Below, in pieces: positions 26,313 through 40,900 of a stretch of 57,500 nt of DNA. Position numbers and translations under genes: made by a program. Where the stretch lies: NCBI GenBank assembly GCA_963170055.1, contig CAUJGJ010000108.1:1-57500 (forward strand), given 5' to 3'. The notes under the pieces were generated by a model. That model was not told the origin of the DNA, did not search any database, and saw only the letters and a program-made list of their open reading frames with translations. Numbering within the stretch: the stretch's first letter is position 1; every line of letters begins with the position of its first letter. This stretch comes from Halisarca cf. caerulea. Lineage: Eukaryota; Porifera; Demospongiae; Chondrillida; Halisarcidae.

Positions 26313-29300
26313 GGCACTAGCACCACGCACATTCCCAGGGGACACACATCACCTTTCTGAAGTGCTGTGGGCGTATTTGTGTAGTGTTGGATATGCTGGT
26401 GCTAATACCAATATTTGGCACTAGCACCACGCACATTCCTAGGGGACACACATGACCTTTCTGAAGTGCTGTGGGCGTATTTGTGTAGTGTTGGATATGC
26501 TGGTGCTAATACAAATATTTGGCACTAGCACCACGCACATTACCAGTGGACACACATGACCTTTCTGAAGTGCTGTGGGCGTATTTGTGTAGTGTTGGAT
26601 ATGCTGGTGCTAATACAAATATTTGGCACTAGCACCACGCACATTACCAGTGGACACACATGACCTTTCTGAAGTGCTGTGGGCGTATTTGTGTAGTGTT
26701 GGATATGCTGGTGCTAATACCAATATTTGGCACTAGCACCACGCACATTCCCAGTGGACACACATGAAGTTTCTGAAGTGCTGTGGGCGTATTTGTGTAG
26801 TGTTGGATATGCTGGTGCTAATACCAATATTTGGCACTAGAACCAAGCACATTCCCAGTTTACACACATGACCTATCTGAAGTGCTGTAGGCGTATTTGT
26901 GTAGTGTTGGATATGGTGGTGCTAATACCAATATTTGGCACTAGCACCACGCACATTCCCAGGGGACACACATGAAGTTTCTTAACTACTGTGGGCGTAT
27001 TTGTGTAGTGTTGGATATGCTGGTGCTAATACCAATATTTGGCACTAGCACCACGCACATTACCAGTGGACACACATGACCTTTCTGAAGTGCTGTGGGC
27101 GTATTTGTGTAGTGTTGGATATGCTGGTGCTAATACCAATATTTGGCACTAGCACCACGCACATTCCCAGTGGACACACATGAAGTTTCTTAACTACTGT
27201 GGGCGTATTTGTGTAGTGTTGGATATGCTGGTGCTAATACCAATATTTGGCACTAGCACCACGCACATTCCCAGGGGACACACATCACCTTTCTGAAGTG
27301 CTGTGGGCGTATTTGTGTAGTGTTGGATATGCTGGTGCTAATACCAATATTTGGCACTAGCACCACGCACATTCCTAGGGGACACACATGACCTTTCTGA
27401 AGTGCTGTGGGCGTATTTGTGTAGTGTTGGATATGCTGGTGCTAATACAAATATTTGGCACTAGCACCACGCACATTACCAGTGGACACACATGACCTTT
27501 CTGAAGTGCTGTGGGCGTATTTGTGTAGTGTTGGATATGCTGGTGCTAATACCAATATTTGGCACTAGCACCACGCACATTCCCAGTGGACACACATGAA
27601 GTTTCTGAAGTGCTGTGGGCGTATTTGTGTAGTGTTGGATATGCTGGTGCTAATACCAATATTTGGCACTAGAACCAAGCACATTCCCAGTTTACACACA
27701 TGACCTATCTGAAGTGCTGTAGGCGTATTTGTGTAGTGTTGGATATGGTGGTGCTAATACCAATATTTGGCACTAGCACCACGCACATTCCCAGGGGACA
27801 CACATGAAGTTTCTTAACTACTGTGGGCGTATTTGTGTAGTGTTGGATATGCTGGTGCTAATACCAATATTTGGCACTAGCACCACGCACATTACCAGTG
27901 GACACACATGACCTTTCTGAAGTGCTGTGGGCGTATTTGTGTAGTGTTGGATATGCTGGTGCTAATACCAATATTTGGCACTAGCACCACGCACATTCCC
28001 AGTGGACACACATGAAGTTTCTTAACTACTGTGGGCGTATTTGTGTAGTGTTGGATATGCTGGTGCTAATACCAATATTTGGCACTAGCACCACGCACAT
28101 TCCCAGGGGACACACATCACCTTTCTGAAGTGCTGTGGGCGTATTTGTGTAGTGTTGGATATGCTGGTGCTAATACCAATATTTGGCACTAGCACCACGC
28201 ACATTCCTAGGGGACACACATGACCTTTCTGAAGTGCTGTGGGCGTATTTGTGTAGTGTTGGATATGCTGGTGCTAATACAAATATTTGGCACTAGCACC
28301 ACGCACATTACCAGTGGACACACATGACCTTTCTGAAGTGCTGTGGGCGTATTTGTGTAGTGTTGGATATGCTGGTGCTAATACCAATATTTGGCACTAG
28401 CACCACGCACATTCCCAGTGGACACACATGAAGTTTCTGAAGTGCTGTGGGCGTATTTGTGTAGTGTTGGATATGCTGGTGCTAATAACAATATTTGGCA
28501 CTAGAACCAAGCACATTCCCAGTTTACACACATGACCTATCTGAAGTGCTGTGGGCGTATTTGTGTAGTGTTGGATATGCTGGTGCTAATACCAATATTT
28601 GGCACTAGAACCAAGCACATTCCCAGTTTACACACATGACCTATCTGAAGTGCTGTGGGCGTATTTGTGTAGTGTTGGATATGGTGGTGCTAATACCAAT
28701 ATTTGGCACTAGCACCACGCACATTCCCAGGGGACACACATGAAGTTTCTTAACTACTGTGGGCGTATTTGTGTAGTGTTGGATATGCTGGTGCTAATAC
28801 CAATATTTGGCACTAGCACCACGCACATTACCAGTGGACACACATGACCTTTCTGAAGTGCTGTGGGCGTATTTGTGTAGTGTTGGATATGCTGGTGCTA
28901 ATACCAATATTTGGCACTAGCACCACGCACATTCCCAGTGGACACACATGAAGTTTCTTAACTACTGTGGGCGTATTTGTGTAGTGTTGGATATGCTGGT
29001 GCTAATACCAATATTTGGCACTAGCACCACGCACATTCCCAGGGGACACACATCACCTTTCTGAAGTGCTGTGGGCGTATTTGTGTAGTGTTGGATATGC
29101 TGGTGCTAATACCAATATTTGGCACTAGCACCACGCACATTCCTAGGGGACACACATGACCTTTCTGAAGTGCTGTGGGCGTATTTGTGTAGTGTTGGAT
29201 ATGCTGGTGCTAATACAAATATTTGGCACTAGCACCACGCACATTACCAGTGGACACACATGACCTTTCTGAAGTGCTGTGGGCGTATTTGTGTAGTGTT

Positions 29301-29536
29301 GGATATGCTGGTGCTAATACCAATATTTGGCACTAGCACCACGCACATTCCCAGTGGACACACATGAAGTTTCTGAAGTGCTGTGGGCGTATTTGTGTAG
29401 TGTTGGATATGCTGGTGCTAATAACAATATTTGGCACTAGAACCAAGCACATTCCCAGTTTACACACATGACCTATCTGAAGTGCTGTGGGCGTATTTGT
29501 GTAGTGTTGGATATGCTGGTGCTAATACCAATATTT
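26313..29536. repeat. 8- to 9-monomer higher-order repeat, three copies and a partial fourth
   Basis: The unusual tag CACATCACC occurs at 26350, 27286, 28118 and 29054, giving spacings of 936, 832 and 936 bp (9, 8 and 9 monomers). The core order is CCAGGGG/CATCACC, CCTAGGGG with ACAAATATT, TTACCAG, B, AGAACC D-type, C with CCAGGGG, TTACCAG, C. Copy 1 has an extra TTACCAG/ACAAATATT monomer. Copy 3 has an extra AGAACC D-type monomer. Each gain is a duplication of an adjacent monomer. Copy 4 (from 29017) follows the pattern for five monomers and then departs. Confidence 0.88.
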
Positions 29537-29744
29537 GTCACTAGCACCACGCACATTCCCAGTGGACACACATGAAGTTTCTGAAGTGCTATGGGCGTAT
29601 TTGTGTAGTGTTGGATATGCTGGTGCTAATACCAATATTTGGCACTAGCACCACGCACATTCCCTGTGGACACACATGAAGTTTCTTAACTACTGTGGGC
29701 GTATTTGTGTGATGTTGGATATGCTGGTGGTATTACCAATATTT

Positions 29745-29847
29745 GGCACTTGCACCACGCACATTCCCATTGGACACACATGAAGTTTCTGAAGTCTGTG
29801 GGCGTATTTGTGTAGTGTTGGATATGCTGGTGCTAATACCAATATTT
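29745..29847. repeat. 103-bp monomer, the only net length change in 52 kb of satellite
   Basis: In this monomer GAAGTGCTGTGGG reads GAAGTCTGTGGG, a loss of one G between 29795 and 29796. Grid starts before it are 1 modulo 104, and every checked start after it to 52416 is shifted by one base. The monomer also has ACTTGCACC for ACTAGCACC and CCCATTGG for CCCAGTGG, so it carries several private changes. It could be a true mutation or a consensus error in the assembly. Confidence 0.85.
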
Positions 29848-31499
29848 GGCACTAGCACCACGCACATTCCCAGTGGACACACATGAAGTTTCTTAACTAC
29901 TGTGGGCGTATTTGTGTAGTGTTGGATATGCTGGTGCTAATACCAATATTTGGCACTAGCACCACGCACATTCCCAGTGGAAACACATGAAGTTTCTTAA
30001 CTACTGTGGGCGTATTTGTGTAGTGTTGGATATGCTGGTGCTAATACCAATATTTGGCACTAGCACCAAGCACATTCCCAGTTTACACACATGACCTATC
30101 TGAAGTGCTGTGGGCGTATTTGTGTAGTGTTGGATATGGTGGTGCTAATACCAATATTTGGCACTAGCACCACGCACATTCCCAGGGGACACACATGAAG
30201 TTTCTTAACTGCTGTGGGCGTATTTGTGTAGTGTTGGATATGCTGGTGCTAATACCAATATTTGGCACTAGCACCACGCACATTAACAGTGGACACACAT
30301 GACCTTTCTGAAGTGCTGTGGGCGTATTTGTGTAGTGTTGGATATGCTGGTGCTAATACCAATATTTGGCACTAGCACCACGCACATTCCCAGTGGACAC
30401 ACATGAAGTTTCTGAAGTGCTGTGGGCGTATTTGTGTAGTGTTGGATATGCTGGTGCTAATACCAATATTTGGCACTAGAACCAAGCACATTCCCAGTTT
30501 ACACACATGACCTATCTGAAGTGCTGTGGGCGTATTTGTGTAGTGTTGGATATGGTGGTGCTAATACCAATATTTGGCACTAGCACCACGCACATTCCCA
30601 GGGGACACACATGAAGTTTCTTAACTACTGTGGGCGTATTTGTGTAGTGTTGGATATGCTGGTGCTAATACCAATATTTGGCACTAGCACCATGCACATT
30701 ACCAGTGGACACACATGACCTTTCTGAAGTGCTGTGGGCGTATTTGTGTAGTGTTGGATATGCTGGTGCTAATACCAATATTTGGCACTAGCACCACGCA
30801 CATTCCCAGTGGACACACATGAAGTTTCTGAAGTGCTGTGGGCGTATTTGTGTAGTGTTGGATATGCTGGTGCTAATACCAATATTTGGCACTAGCACCA
30901 CGCACATTCCTAGGGGACACACATGACCTTTCTGAAGTGCTGTGGGCGTATTTGTGTAGTGTTGGATATGCTGGTGCTAATACCAATATTTGGCACTAGC
31001 ACCACGCACATTCCCAGTGGACACACATGAAGTTTCTGAAGTGCTGTGGGCGTATTTGTGTAGTGTTGGATATGCTGGTGCTAATACCAATATTTGGCAC
31101 TAGCACCACGCACATTACCAGTGGACACACATGACCTTTCTGAAGTGCTGTGGGCGTATTTGTGTAGTGTTGGATATGCTGGTGCTAATACCAATATTTG
31201 GCACTAGCACCACGCACATTCCCAGTGGACACACATGAAGTTTCTGAAGTGCTGTGGGCGTATTTGTGTAGTGTTGGATATGCTGGTGCTAATACCAATA
31301 TTTGGCACTAGCACCACGCACATTACCAGTGGACACACATGACCTTTCTGAAGTGCTGTGGGCGTATTTGTGTAGTGTTGGATATGCTGGTGCTAATACC
31401 AATATTTGGCACTAGCACCACGCACATTCCCAGTGGACACACATGAAGTTTCTTAACTACTGTGGGCGTATTTGTGTAGTGTTGGATATGCTGGTGCTA

Positions 31500-34400
31500 A
31501 TACCAATATTTGGCACTAGCACCACGCACATTCCCAGGGGACACACATGACCTTTCTGAAGTGCTGTGGGCGTATTTGTGTAGTGTTGGATATGCTGGTG
31601 CTAATACCAATATTTGGCACTAGCACCACGCACATTCCCAGAGGAAACACATGAAGTTTCTTAACTACTGTGGGCGTATTTGTGTAGTGTTGGATGTGCT
31701 GGTGCTAATACCAATATTTGGCACTAGCACCAAGCACATTCCCAGTTTACACACATGACCTATCTGAAGTGCTGTGGGCGTATTTGTGTAGTGTTGGATA
31801 TGCTGGTGCTAATACCAATATTTGGCACTAGCACCACGCACATTAACAATGGACACACATGACCTTTCTGAAGTGCTGTGGGCGTATTTGTGTAGTGTTG
31901 GATATGCTGGTGCTAATACCAATATTTGGCACTAGCACCACGCACATTCCCAGTGGACACACATGAAGTTTCTGAAGTGCTGTGGGCGTATTTGTGTAGT
32001 GTTGGATATGCTGGTGCTAATACCAATATTTGGCACTAGAACCAAGCACATTCCCAGTTTACACACATGACCTATCTGAAGTGCTGTGGGCGTATTTGTG
32101 TAGTGTTGGATATGGTGGTGCTAATACCAATATTTGGCACTAGCACCACGCACATTCCCAGGGGACACACATGAAGTTTCTTAACTACTGTGGGCGTATT
32201 TGTGTAGTGTTGGATATGCTGGTGGTAATACCAATATTTGGCACTAGCACCATGCACATTACCAGTGGACACACATGACCTTTCTGAAGTGCTGTGGGCG
32301 TATTTGTGTAGTGTTGGATATGCTGGTGCTAATACCAATATTTGTCACTAGCACCACGCACATTCCCAGTGGACACACATGACCTTTCTGAAGTGCTGTG
32401 GGCGTATTTGTGTAGTGTTGGATATGCTGGTGCTAATACCAATATTTGGCACTAGCACCACGCACATTCCTAGGGGACACACATGACCTTTCTGAAGTGC
32501 TGTGGGCGTATTTGTGTAGTGTTGGATATGCTGGTTCTAATACCAATATTTGGCACTAGCACCACGCACATTCCCAGTGGACACACATTAAGTTTCTGAA
32601 GTGCTGTGGGCGTATTTGTGTAGTGTTGGATATGCTGGTGCTAATACCAATATTTGGCACTAGCACCACGCACATTACCAGTGGACACACATGACCTTTC
32701 TGAAGTGCTGTGGGCGTATTTGTGTAGTGTTGGATATGCTGGTGCTAATACCAATATTTGGCACTAGCACCACGCACATTCCCAGTGGACACACATGAAG
32801 TTTCTGAAGTGCTGTGGGCGTATTTGTGTAGTGTTGGATATGCTGGTGCTAATACCAATATTTGGCACTAGCACCACGCACATTCCCAGTTTACACACAT
32901 GACCTATCTGAAGTGCTGTGGGCGTATTTGTGTAGTGTTGGATATGGTGGTGCTAATACCAATATTTGGCACTAGCACCACGCACATTCCCAGGGGACAC
33001 ACTTGAAGTTTCTTAACTACTGTGGGCGTATTTGTGTAGTGTTGGATATGCTGGTGCTAATACCAATATTTGGCACTAGCACCACGCACATTACCAGTGG
33101 ACACACATGAAGTTTCTGAAGTGCTGTGGGCGTATTTGTGTAGTGTTGGATATGCTGGTGCTAATACCAATATTTGGCACTAGCACCACGCACATTCCCA
33201 GTGGACACACATGAAGTTTCTGAAGTGCTGTGGGCGTATTTGTGTAGTGTTGGATATGCTGGTGCTAATACCAATATTTGGCACTAGCACCACGCACATT
33301 CCCAATGGACACACATGAAGTTTCTGAAGTGCTATGGGCGTATTTGTGTAGTGTTGGATATGCTCGTGCTAATACCAATATTTGGCACTAGCACCACGCA
33401 CATTCCCAGTGGAAACACATGAAGTTTCTTAACTACTGTGGGCGTATTTGTGTAGTGTTGGATATGCTGGTACTATTACCAATATTTGGCACTAGCACAA
33501 AGCACATTACCAGGGGACACACATGACCTTTCTAAAGTTCTGTGGGCGTATTTGTGTAGTGTTGGATATGCTGGTGCTAATACCAATATTTGGCACTAGC
33601 ACCATGCACATTCCCAGTGGACACACATGACCTTTCTGAAGTGCTGTGGGCGTATTTGTGTAGTGTTGGATATGCTGGTGCTAATACCAATATTTGGCAA
33701 TAGCACCACGCACATTCCCAGTGGACACACATGAAGTTTCTTAAGTGCTGTGGGCGTATTTGTGTAGTGTTGGATATGCTGGTGCTAATACCAATATTTG
33801 GCACTAGCACCACGCACATTCCCAGTGGACACACATGAAGTTTCTTAACTACTGTGGGCGTATTGGTGTAGTGTTGGATATGCTGGTGCTAATACCAATA
33901 TTTGGCACTAGCACCACGCACATTCCCAGTGGACACACATGACCTTTCTGAAGTGCTGTGGGCGTATTTGTGTAGTGTTGGATATGCTGGTGCTAATACC
34001 AATATTTGGCACTAGCACCACGCACATTCCCAGTGGACACACATGAAGTTTCTGAAGTGCTATGGGCGTATTTGTGTAGTGTTGGATATGCTGGTGCTAA
34101 TACCAATATTTGGCACTAGCACAACGCACATTACCAGTGGACACACATGACCTTTCTGAAGTGCTGTGGGCGTATTTGTGTAGTGTTGGATATGCTGGTG
34201 CTAATACCAATATTTGGCACTAGCACCACGCACATTACCAGTGGACACACATGACCTTTCTGAAGTGCTGTGGGCGTATTTGTGTAGTGTTGGATATGCT
34301 GGTGCTAATACCAATATTTGGCACTAGCACCACGCACATTCCCAGTGGACACACATGAAGTTTCTTAACTACTGTGGGCGTATTTGTGTAGTGTTGGATA

Positions 34401-36650
34401 TGCTGGTGGTAATACCAATATTTGGCACTAGCACCACGCACATTCCCAGGGGACACACATGACCTTTCTGAAGTGCTGTGGGCGTATTTGTGTAGTGTTG
34501 GATATGCTGGTGCTAATACCAATATTTGGCACTAGCACCACGCACATTCCCAGAGGAAACACATGAAGTTTCTTAACTACTGTGGGCGTATTTGTGTAGT
34601 GTTGGATGTGCTGGTGCTAATACCAATATTTGGCACTAGCACCAAGCACATTCCCAGTTTACACACATGACCTATCTGAAGTGCTGTGGGCGTATTTGTG
34701 TAGTGTTGGATATGCTGGTGCTAATACCAATATTTGGCACTAGCACCACGCACATTAACAGTGGACACACATGACCTTTCTGAAGTGCTGTGGGCGTATT
34801 TGTGTAGTGTTGGATATGCTGGTGCTAATACCAATATTTGGCACTAGCACCACGCACATTCCCAGTGGACACACATGAAGTTTCTGAAGTGCTGTGGGCG
34901 TATTTGTGTAGTGTTGGATATGCTGGTGCTAATACCAATATTTGGCACTAGAACCAAGCACATTCCCAGTTTACACACATGACCTATCTGAAGTGCTGTG
35001 GGCGTATTTGTGTAGTGTTGGATATGGTGGTGCTAATACCAATATTTGGCACTAGCACCACGCACATTCCCAGGGGACACACATGAAGTTTCTTAACTAC
35101 TGTGGGCGTATTTGTGTAGTGTTGGATATGCTGGTGGTAATACCAATATTTGGCACTAGCACCATGCACATTACCAGTGGACACACATGACCTTTCTGAA
35201 GTGCTGTGGGCGTATTTGTGTAGTGTTGGATATGCTGGTGCTAATACCAATATTTGTCACTAGCACCACGCACATTCCCAGTGGACACACATGACCTTTC
35301 TGAAGTGCTGTGGGCGTATTTGTGTAGTGTTGGATATGCTGGTGCTAATACCAATATTTGGCACTAGCACCACGCACATTCCTAGGGGACACACATGACC
35401 TTTCTGAAGTGCTGTGGGCGTATTTGTGTAGTGTTGGATATGCTGGTTCTAATACCAATATTTGGCACTAGCACCACGCACATTCCCAGTGGACACACAT
35501 TAAGTTTCTGAAGTGCTGTGGGCGTATTTGTGTAGTGTTGGATATGCTGGTGCTAATACCAATATTTGGCACTAGCACCACGCACATTACCAGTGGACAC
35601 ACATGACCTTTCTGAAGTGCTGTGGGCGTATTTGTGTAGTGTTGGATATGCTGGTGCTAATACCAATATTTGGCACTAGCACCACGCACATTCCCAGTGG
35701 ACACACATGAAGTTTCTGAAGTGCTGTGGGCGTATTTGTGTAGTGTTGGATATGCTGGTGCTAATACCAATATTTGGCACTACAACCAAGCACATTCCCA
35801 GTTTACACACATGACCTATCTGAAGTGCTGTGGGCGTATTTGTGTAGTGTTGGATATGGTGGTGCTAATACCAATATTTGTCACTAGCACCACGCACATT
35901 CCCAGGGGACACACATGAAGTTTCTTAACTACTGTGGGCGTATTTGTGTAGTGTTGGATATGCTGGTGGTAATACCAATATTTGGCACTAGCACCATGCA
36001 CATTACCAGTGGACACACATGACCTTTCTGAAGTGCTGTGGGCGTATTTGTGTAGTGTTGGATATGCTGGTGCTAATACCAATATTTGGCACTAGCACCA
36101 CGCACATTCCCAGTGGACACACATGACCTTTCTGAAGTGCTGTGGGCGTATTTGTGTAGTGTTGGATATGCTGGTGCTAATACCAATATTTGGCACTAGC
36201 ACCACGCACATTCCTAGGGGACACACATGACCTTTCTGAAGTGCTGTGGGCGTATTTGTGTAGTGTTGGATATGCTGGTGCTAATACCAATATTTGGCAC
36301 TAGCACCACGCACATTCCCAGTGGACACACATTAAGTTTCTGAAGTGCTGTGGGCGTATTTGTGTAGTGTTGGATATGCTGGTGCTAATACCAATATTTG
36401 GCACTAGCACCACGCACATTACCAGTGGACACACATGACCTTTCTGAAGTGCTGTGGGCGTATTTGTGTAGTGTTGGATATGCTGGTGCTAATACCAATA
36501 TTTTGCACTAGCACCACGCACATTCCCAGTGGACACACATGAAGTTTCTGAAGTGCTGTGGGCGTATTTGTGTAGTGTTGGATATGCTGGTGCTAATACC
36601 AATATTTGGCACTAGTACCACGCACATTCCCAGTTTACACACATGACCTA
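31500..36650. repeat. 28-monomer (2912-bp) and 8-monomer (832-bp) satellite duplications
   Basis: The tag ACACATTAAG occurs with its variant T at 32589, 35501 and 36333, giving spacings of 2912 bp (28 monomers) and 832 bp (8 monomers). Other tags repeat at the same offsets: CAGAGGAAAC with GATGTGC (near 31640 and 34552), the rare CATTAACA monomer (near 31850 and 34757), AGAACC D-type with GTGGTGC (near 32040, 34950 and 35782) and CACCATGCAC (near 32250, 35162 and 35994). The boundaries given are approximate. Confidence 0.78.
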
Positions 36651-37959
36651 TCTGAAGTGCTGTGGGCGTATTTGTGTAGTGTTGGATATGGTGGTGCTAA
36701 TACCAATATTTGGCACTAGCACCACGCACATTCCCAGGGGACACACATGAAGTTTCTTAACTACTGTGGGCGTATTTGTGTAGTGTTGGATATGCTGGTG
36801 CTAATACCAATATTTGGCACTAGCACCACGCACATTACCAGTGGACACACATGACCTTTCTGAAGTGCTGTGGGCGTATTTTTGTAGTGTTGGATATGCT
36901 GGTGCTAATACCAATATTTGGCACTAGCACCACGCACATTCCCAGTGGACACACATGAAGTTTTTTAACTACTGTGGGCGTATTTGTGTAGTGTTGGATA
37001 TGCTGGTGCTAATACCAATATTTGGCACTAGCACCACGCACATTCCCAGGGGACACACATGACCTTTCTGAAGTGCTGTGGGCGTATTTGTGTAGTGTTG
37101 GATATGCTGGTGCTAATACCAATATTTGGCACTAGCACCGCGCACATTACCAGTGGACACACATGAAGTTTCTGAAGTGCTGTGGGCGTATTTGTGTAGT
37201 GTTGGATATGCTGGTGCTAATACCAATATTTGGCACTAGCACCACGCACATTCCCAGTGGACACACATGAAGTTTCTGAACTGCTGTGGGCGTATTTGTG
37301 TAGTGTTGGATATGCTGGTGCTAATACCAATATTTGGCACTAGCACCACGCACTTTCCCAATGGACACACATGAAGTTTCTGAAGTGCTATGGGCGTATT
37401 TGTGTAGTGTTGGATATGCTGGTGCTAATACCAATATTTGGCACTAGCACCACGCACATTCCCAGTGGAAACACATGAAGTTTCTTAACTACTGTGGGCG
37501 TATTTGTGTAGTGTTGGATATGCTGGTGCTAATACCAATATTTGGCACTAGCACCACGCACATTCCCAGTGGACACACATGACCTTTCTGAAGTGCTGTG
37601 GGCGTATTTGTGTAGTGTTGGATATGCTGGTGCTAATACCAATATTTGGCACTAGCACCACGCACATTCCCAGTGGACACACATGAAGTTTCTTAACTAC
37701 TGTGGGCGTATTTGTGTAGTGTTGGATATGCTGGTGCTAATACCAATATTTGGCACTAGCACCACGCACATTCCCAGTGGACACACATGACCTTTCTGAA
37801 GTGCTGTGGGCGTATTTGTGTAGTGTTGGATATGCTGGTGCTAATACCAATATTTGGCACTAGCACCACGCACATTCCCAGTGGACACACATGAAGTTTC
37901 TGAAGTGCTGTGGGCGTATTTGTGTAGTGTTGGATATGCTGGTGCTAATACCAATATTT

Positions 37960-40900
37960 GGCACTAGCACCACGCACATTCCCAGTGGACACACATGAAG
38001 TTTCTGAAGTGCTGTGGGCGTATTTGTGTATTGTTGGATATGCTGGTGCTAATACCAATATTTGGCACTAGCACCACGCACATTCCTAGTGGACACACAT
38101 GAAGTTTCTTAACTACTGTGGGCGTATTTGTGTGATGTTGGATATGCTGGTGGTAATACCAATATTTGGCACTAGCACCACGCACTTTCCCAGTGGACAC
38201 ACATGAAGTTTCTGAAGTGCTGTGGGCGTATTTGTGTAGTGTTGGATATGCTGATGCTAATACCAATATTTGGCACTAGCACCACGCACATTCCCAGTGG
38301 ACACACATGAAGTTTCTTAACTACTGTGGGCGTATTTGTGTAGTGTTGGATATGCTGGTACTATTACCAATATTTGGCACTAGCACAAAGCACATTACCA
38401 GGGGACACACATGACCTTTCTAAAGTTCTGTGGGCGTATTTGTGTAGTGTTGGATATGCTGGTGCTAATACCAATATTTGGCACTAGCACCATGCACATT
38501 CCCAGTGGACACACATGACCTTTCTGAAGTGCTGTGGGCGTATTTGTGTAGTGTTGGATATGCTGGTGCTAATACCAATATTTGGCACTAGCACCACGCA
38601 CATTCCCAGTGGACACACATGAAGTTTCTTAAGTGCTGTGGGCGTATTTGTGTAGTGTTGGATATGCTGGTGCTAATACCAATATTTGGCACTAGCACCA
38701 CGCACATTCCCAGTGGACACACATGAAGTTTCTTAACTACTGTGGGCGTATTGGTGTAGTGTTGGATATGCTGGTGCTAATTCCAATATTTGGCACTAGC
38801 ACCACGCACATTCCCAGGGGACACACATGACCTTTCTGAAGTGCTGTGGACGTATTTGTGTAGTGTTGGATATGCTGGTGCTAATACCAATATTTGGCAC
38901 TAGCACCACGCACATTCCCAGTGGACACACATGAAGTTTCTGAAGTGCTATGGGCGTATTTGTGTAGTGTTGGATATGCTGGTGCTAATACCAATATTTG
39001 GCACTAGCACCACGCACATTCCCAGGGGACACACATGACCTTTCTGAAGTGCTGTGGGCGTATTTGTGTAGTGTTGGATATGCTGGTGCTAATACCAATA
39101 TTTGGCACTAGCACCACGCACATTCCCAGTGGACACACATGAAGTTTCTGAAGTGCTGTGGGCGTATTTGTGTAGTGTTGGATATGCTGGTGCTAATACC
39201 AATATTTGGCACTAGCACCACGCACATTCCCAGGGGACACACATGACCTTTCTGAAGTGCTGTGGGCGTATTTGTGTAGTGTTGGATATGCTGGTGCTAA
39301 TACCAATATTTGGCACTAGCACCAAGCACATTCCCAGTGGACACACATGAAGTTTCTGAAGTGCTGTGGGCTTATTTGTGTAGTGTTGGATATGCTGGTG
39401 CTAATACCAATATTTGGCACTAGCACCACGCACATTCCCAGTGGACACACATGAAGTTTCTTAACTACTGTGGGCGTATTGGTGTAGTGTTGGATATGCT
39501 GGTGCTAATACCAATATTTGGCACTAGCACCACGCACATTCCTAGTGGACACACATGAAGTTTCTTAACTACTGTGGGCGTATTTGTGTGATGTTGGATA
39601 TGCTGGTGGTAATACCAATATTTGGCACTAGCACCACGCACATTCCCAGTGGACACACATGAAGTTTCTGAAGTGCTGTGGGCGTATTTGTGTAGTTTTG
39701 GATATGCTGATGCTAATACCAATATTTGGCACTAGCACCACGCACATTGCCAGTGGACACACATGAAGTTTCTTAACTACTGTGGGCGTATTTGTGTGAT
39801 GTTGGATATGCTGGTGGTAATACCAATATTTGGCTCTAGCACCACGCACATTCCCAGTGGACACACATGAAGTTTCTGAAGTGCTGTGGGCGTATTTGTG
39901 TAGTGTTGGATATGCTGGTGCTAATACCAATATTTGGCACTAGCACCACGCACATTCCCAGTGGACACACATGACCTTTCTGAAGTGCTGTGGGCGTATT
40001 TGTGTAGTGTTGGATATGCTGGTGCTAATACCAATATTTGGCACTAGCACCACGCACATTCCCAGTGGACACACATGAAGTTTCTTAACTACTGTGGGCG
40101 TATTTGTGTAGTGTTGGATATGCTGGTGCTAATACCAATATTTGGCACTAGCACCACGCACATTCCCAGTGGACACACATGACCTTTCTGAAGTGCTGTG
40201 GGCGTATTTGTGTAGTGTTGGATATGCTGGTGCTAATACCAATATTTGGCACTAGCACCACGCACATTCCCAGTGGACACACATGAAGTTTCTGAAGTGC
40301 TGTGGGCGTATTTGTGTAGTGTTGGATATGCTGGTGCTAATACCAATATTTGGCACTAGCACCACGCACATTCCCAGTGGACACACATGAAGTTTCTGAA
40401 GTGCTGTGGGCGTATTTGTGTATTGTTGGATATGCTGGTGCTAATACCAATATTTGGCACTAGCACCACGCACATTCCTAGTGGACACACATGAAGTTTC
40501 TTAACTACTGTGGGCGTATTTGTGTGATGTTGGATATGCTGGTGCTAATACCAATATTTGGCACTAGCACCACGCACTTTCCCAGTGGACACACATGAAG
40601 TTTCTGAAGTGCTGTGGGCGTATTTGTGTAGTGTTGGATATGCTGATGCTAATACCAATATTTGGCACTAGCACCACGCACATTCCCAGTGGACACACAT
40701 GAAGTTTCTTAACTACTGTGGGCGTATTTGTGTAGTGTTGGATATGCTGGTACTATTACCAATATTTGGCACTAGCACAAAGCACATTACCAGGGGACAC
40801 ACATGACCTTTCTAAAGTTCTGTGGGCGTATTTGTGTAGTGTTGGATATGCTGGTGCTAATACCAATATTTGGCACTAGCACCATGCACATTCCCAGTGG

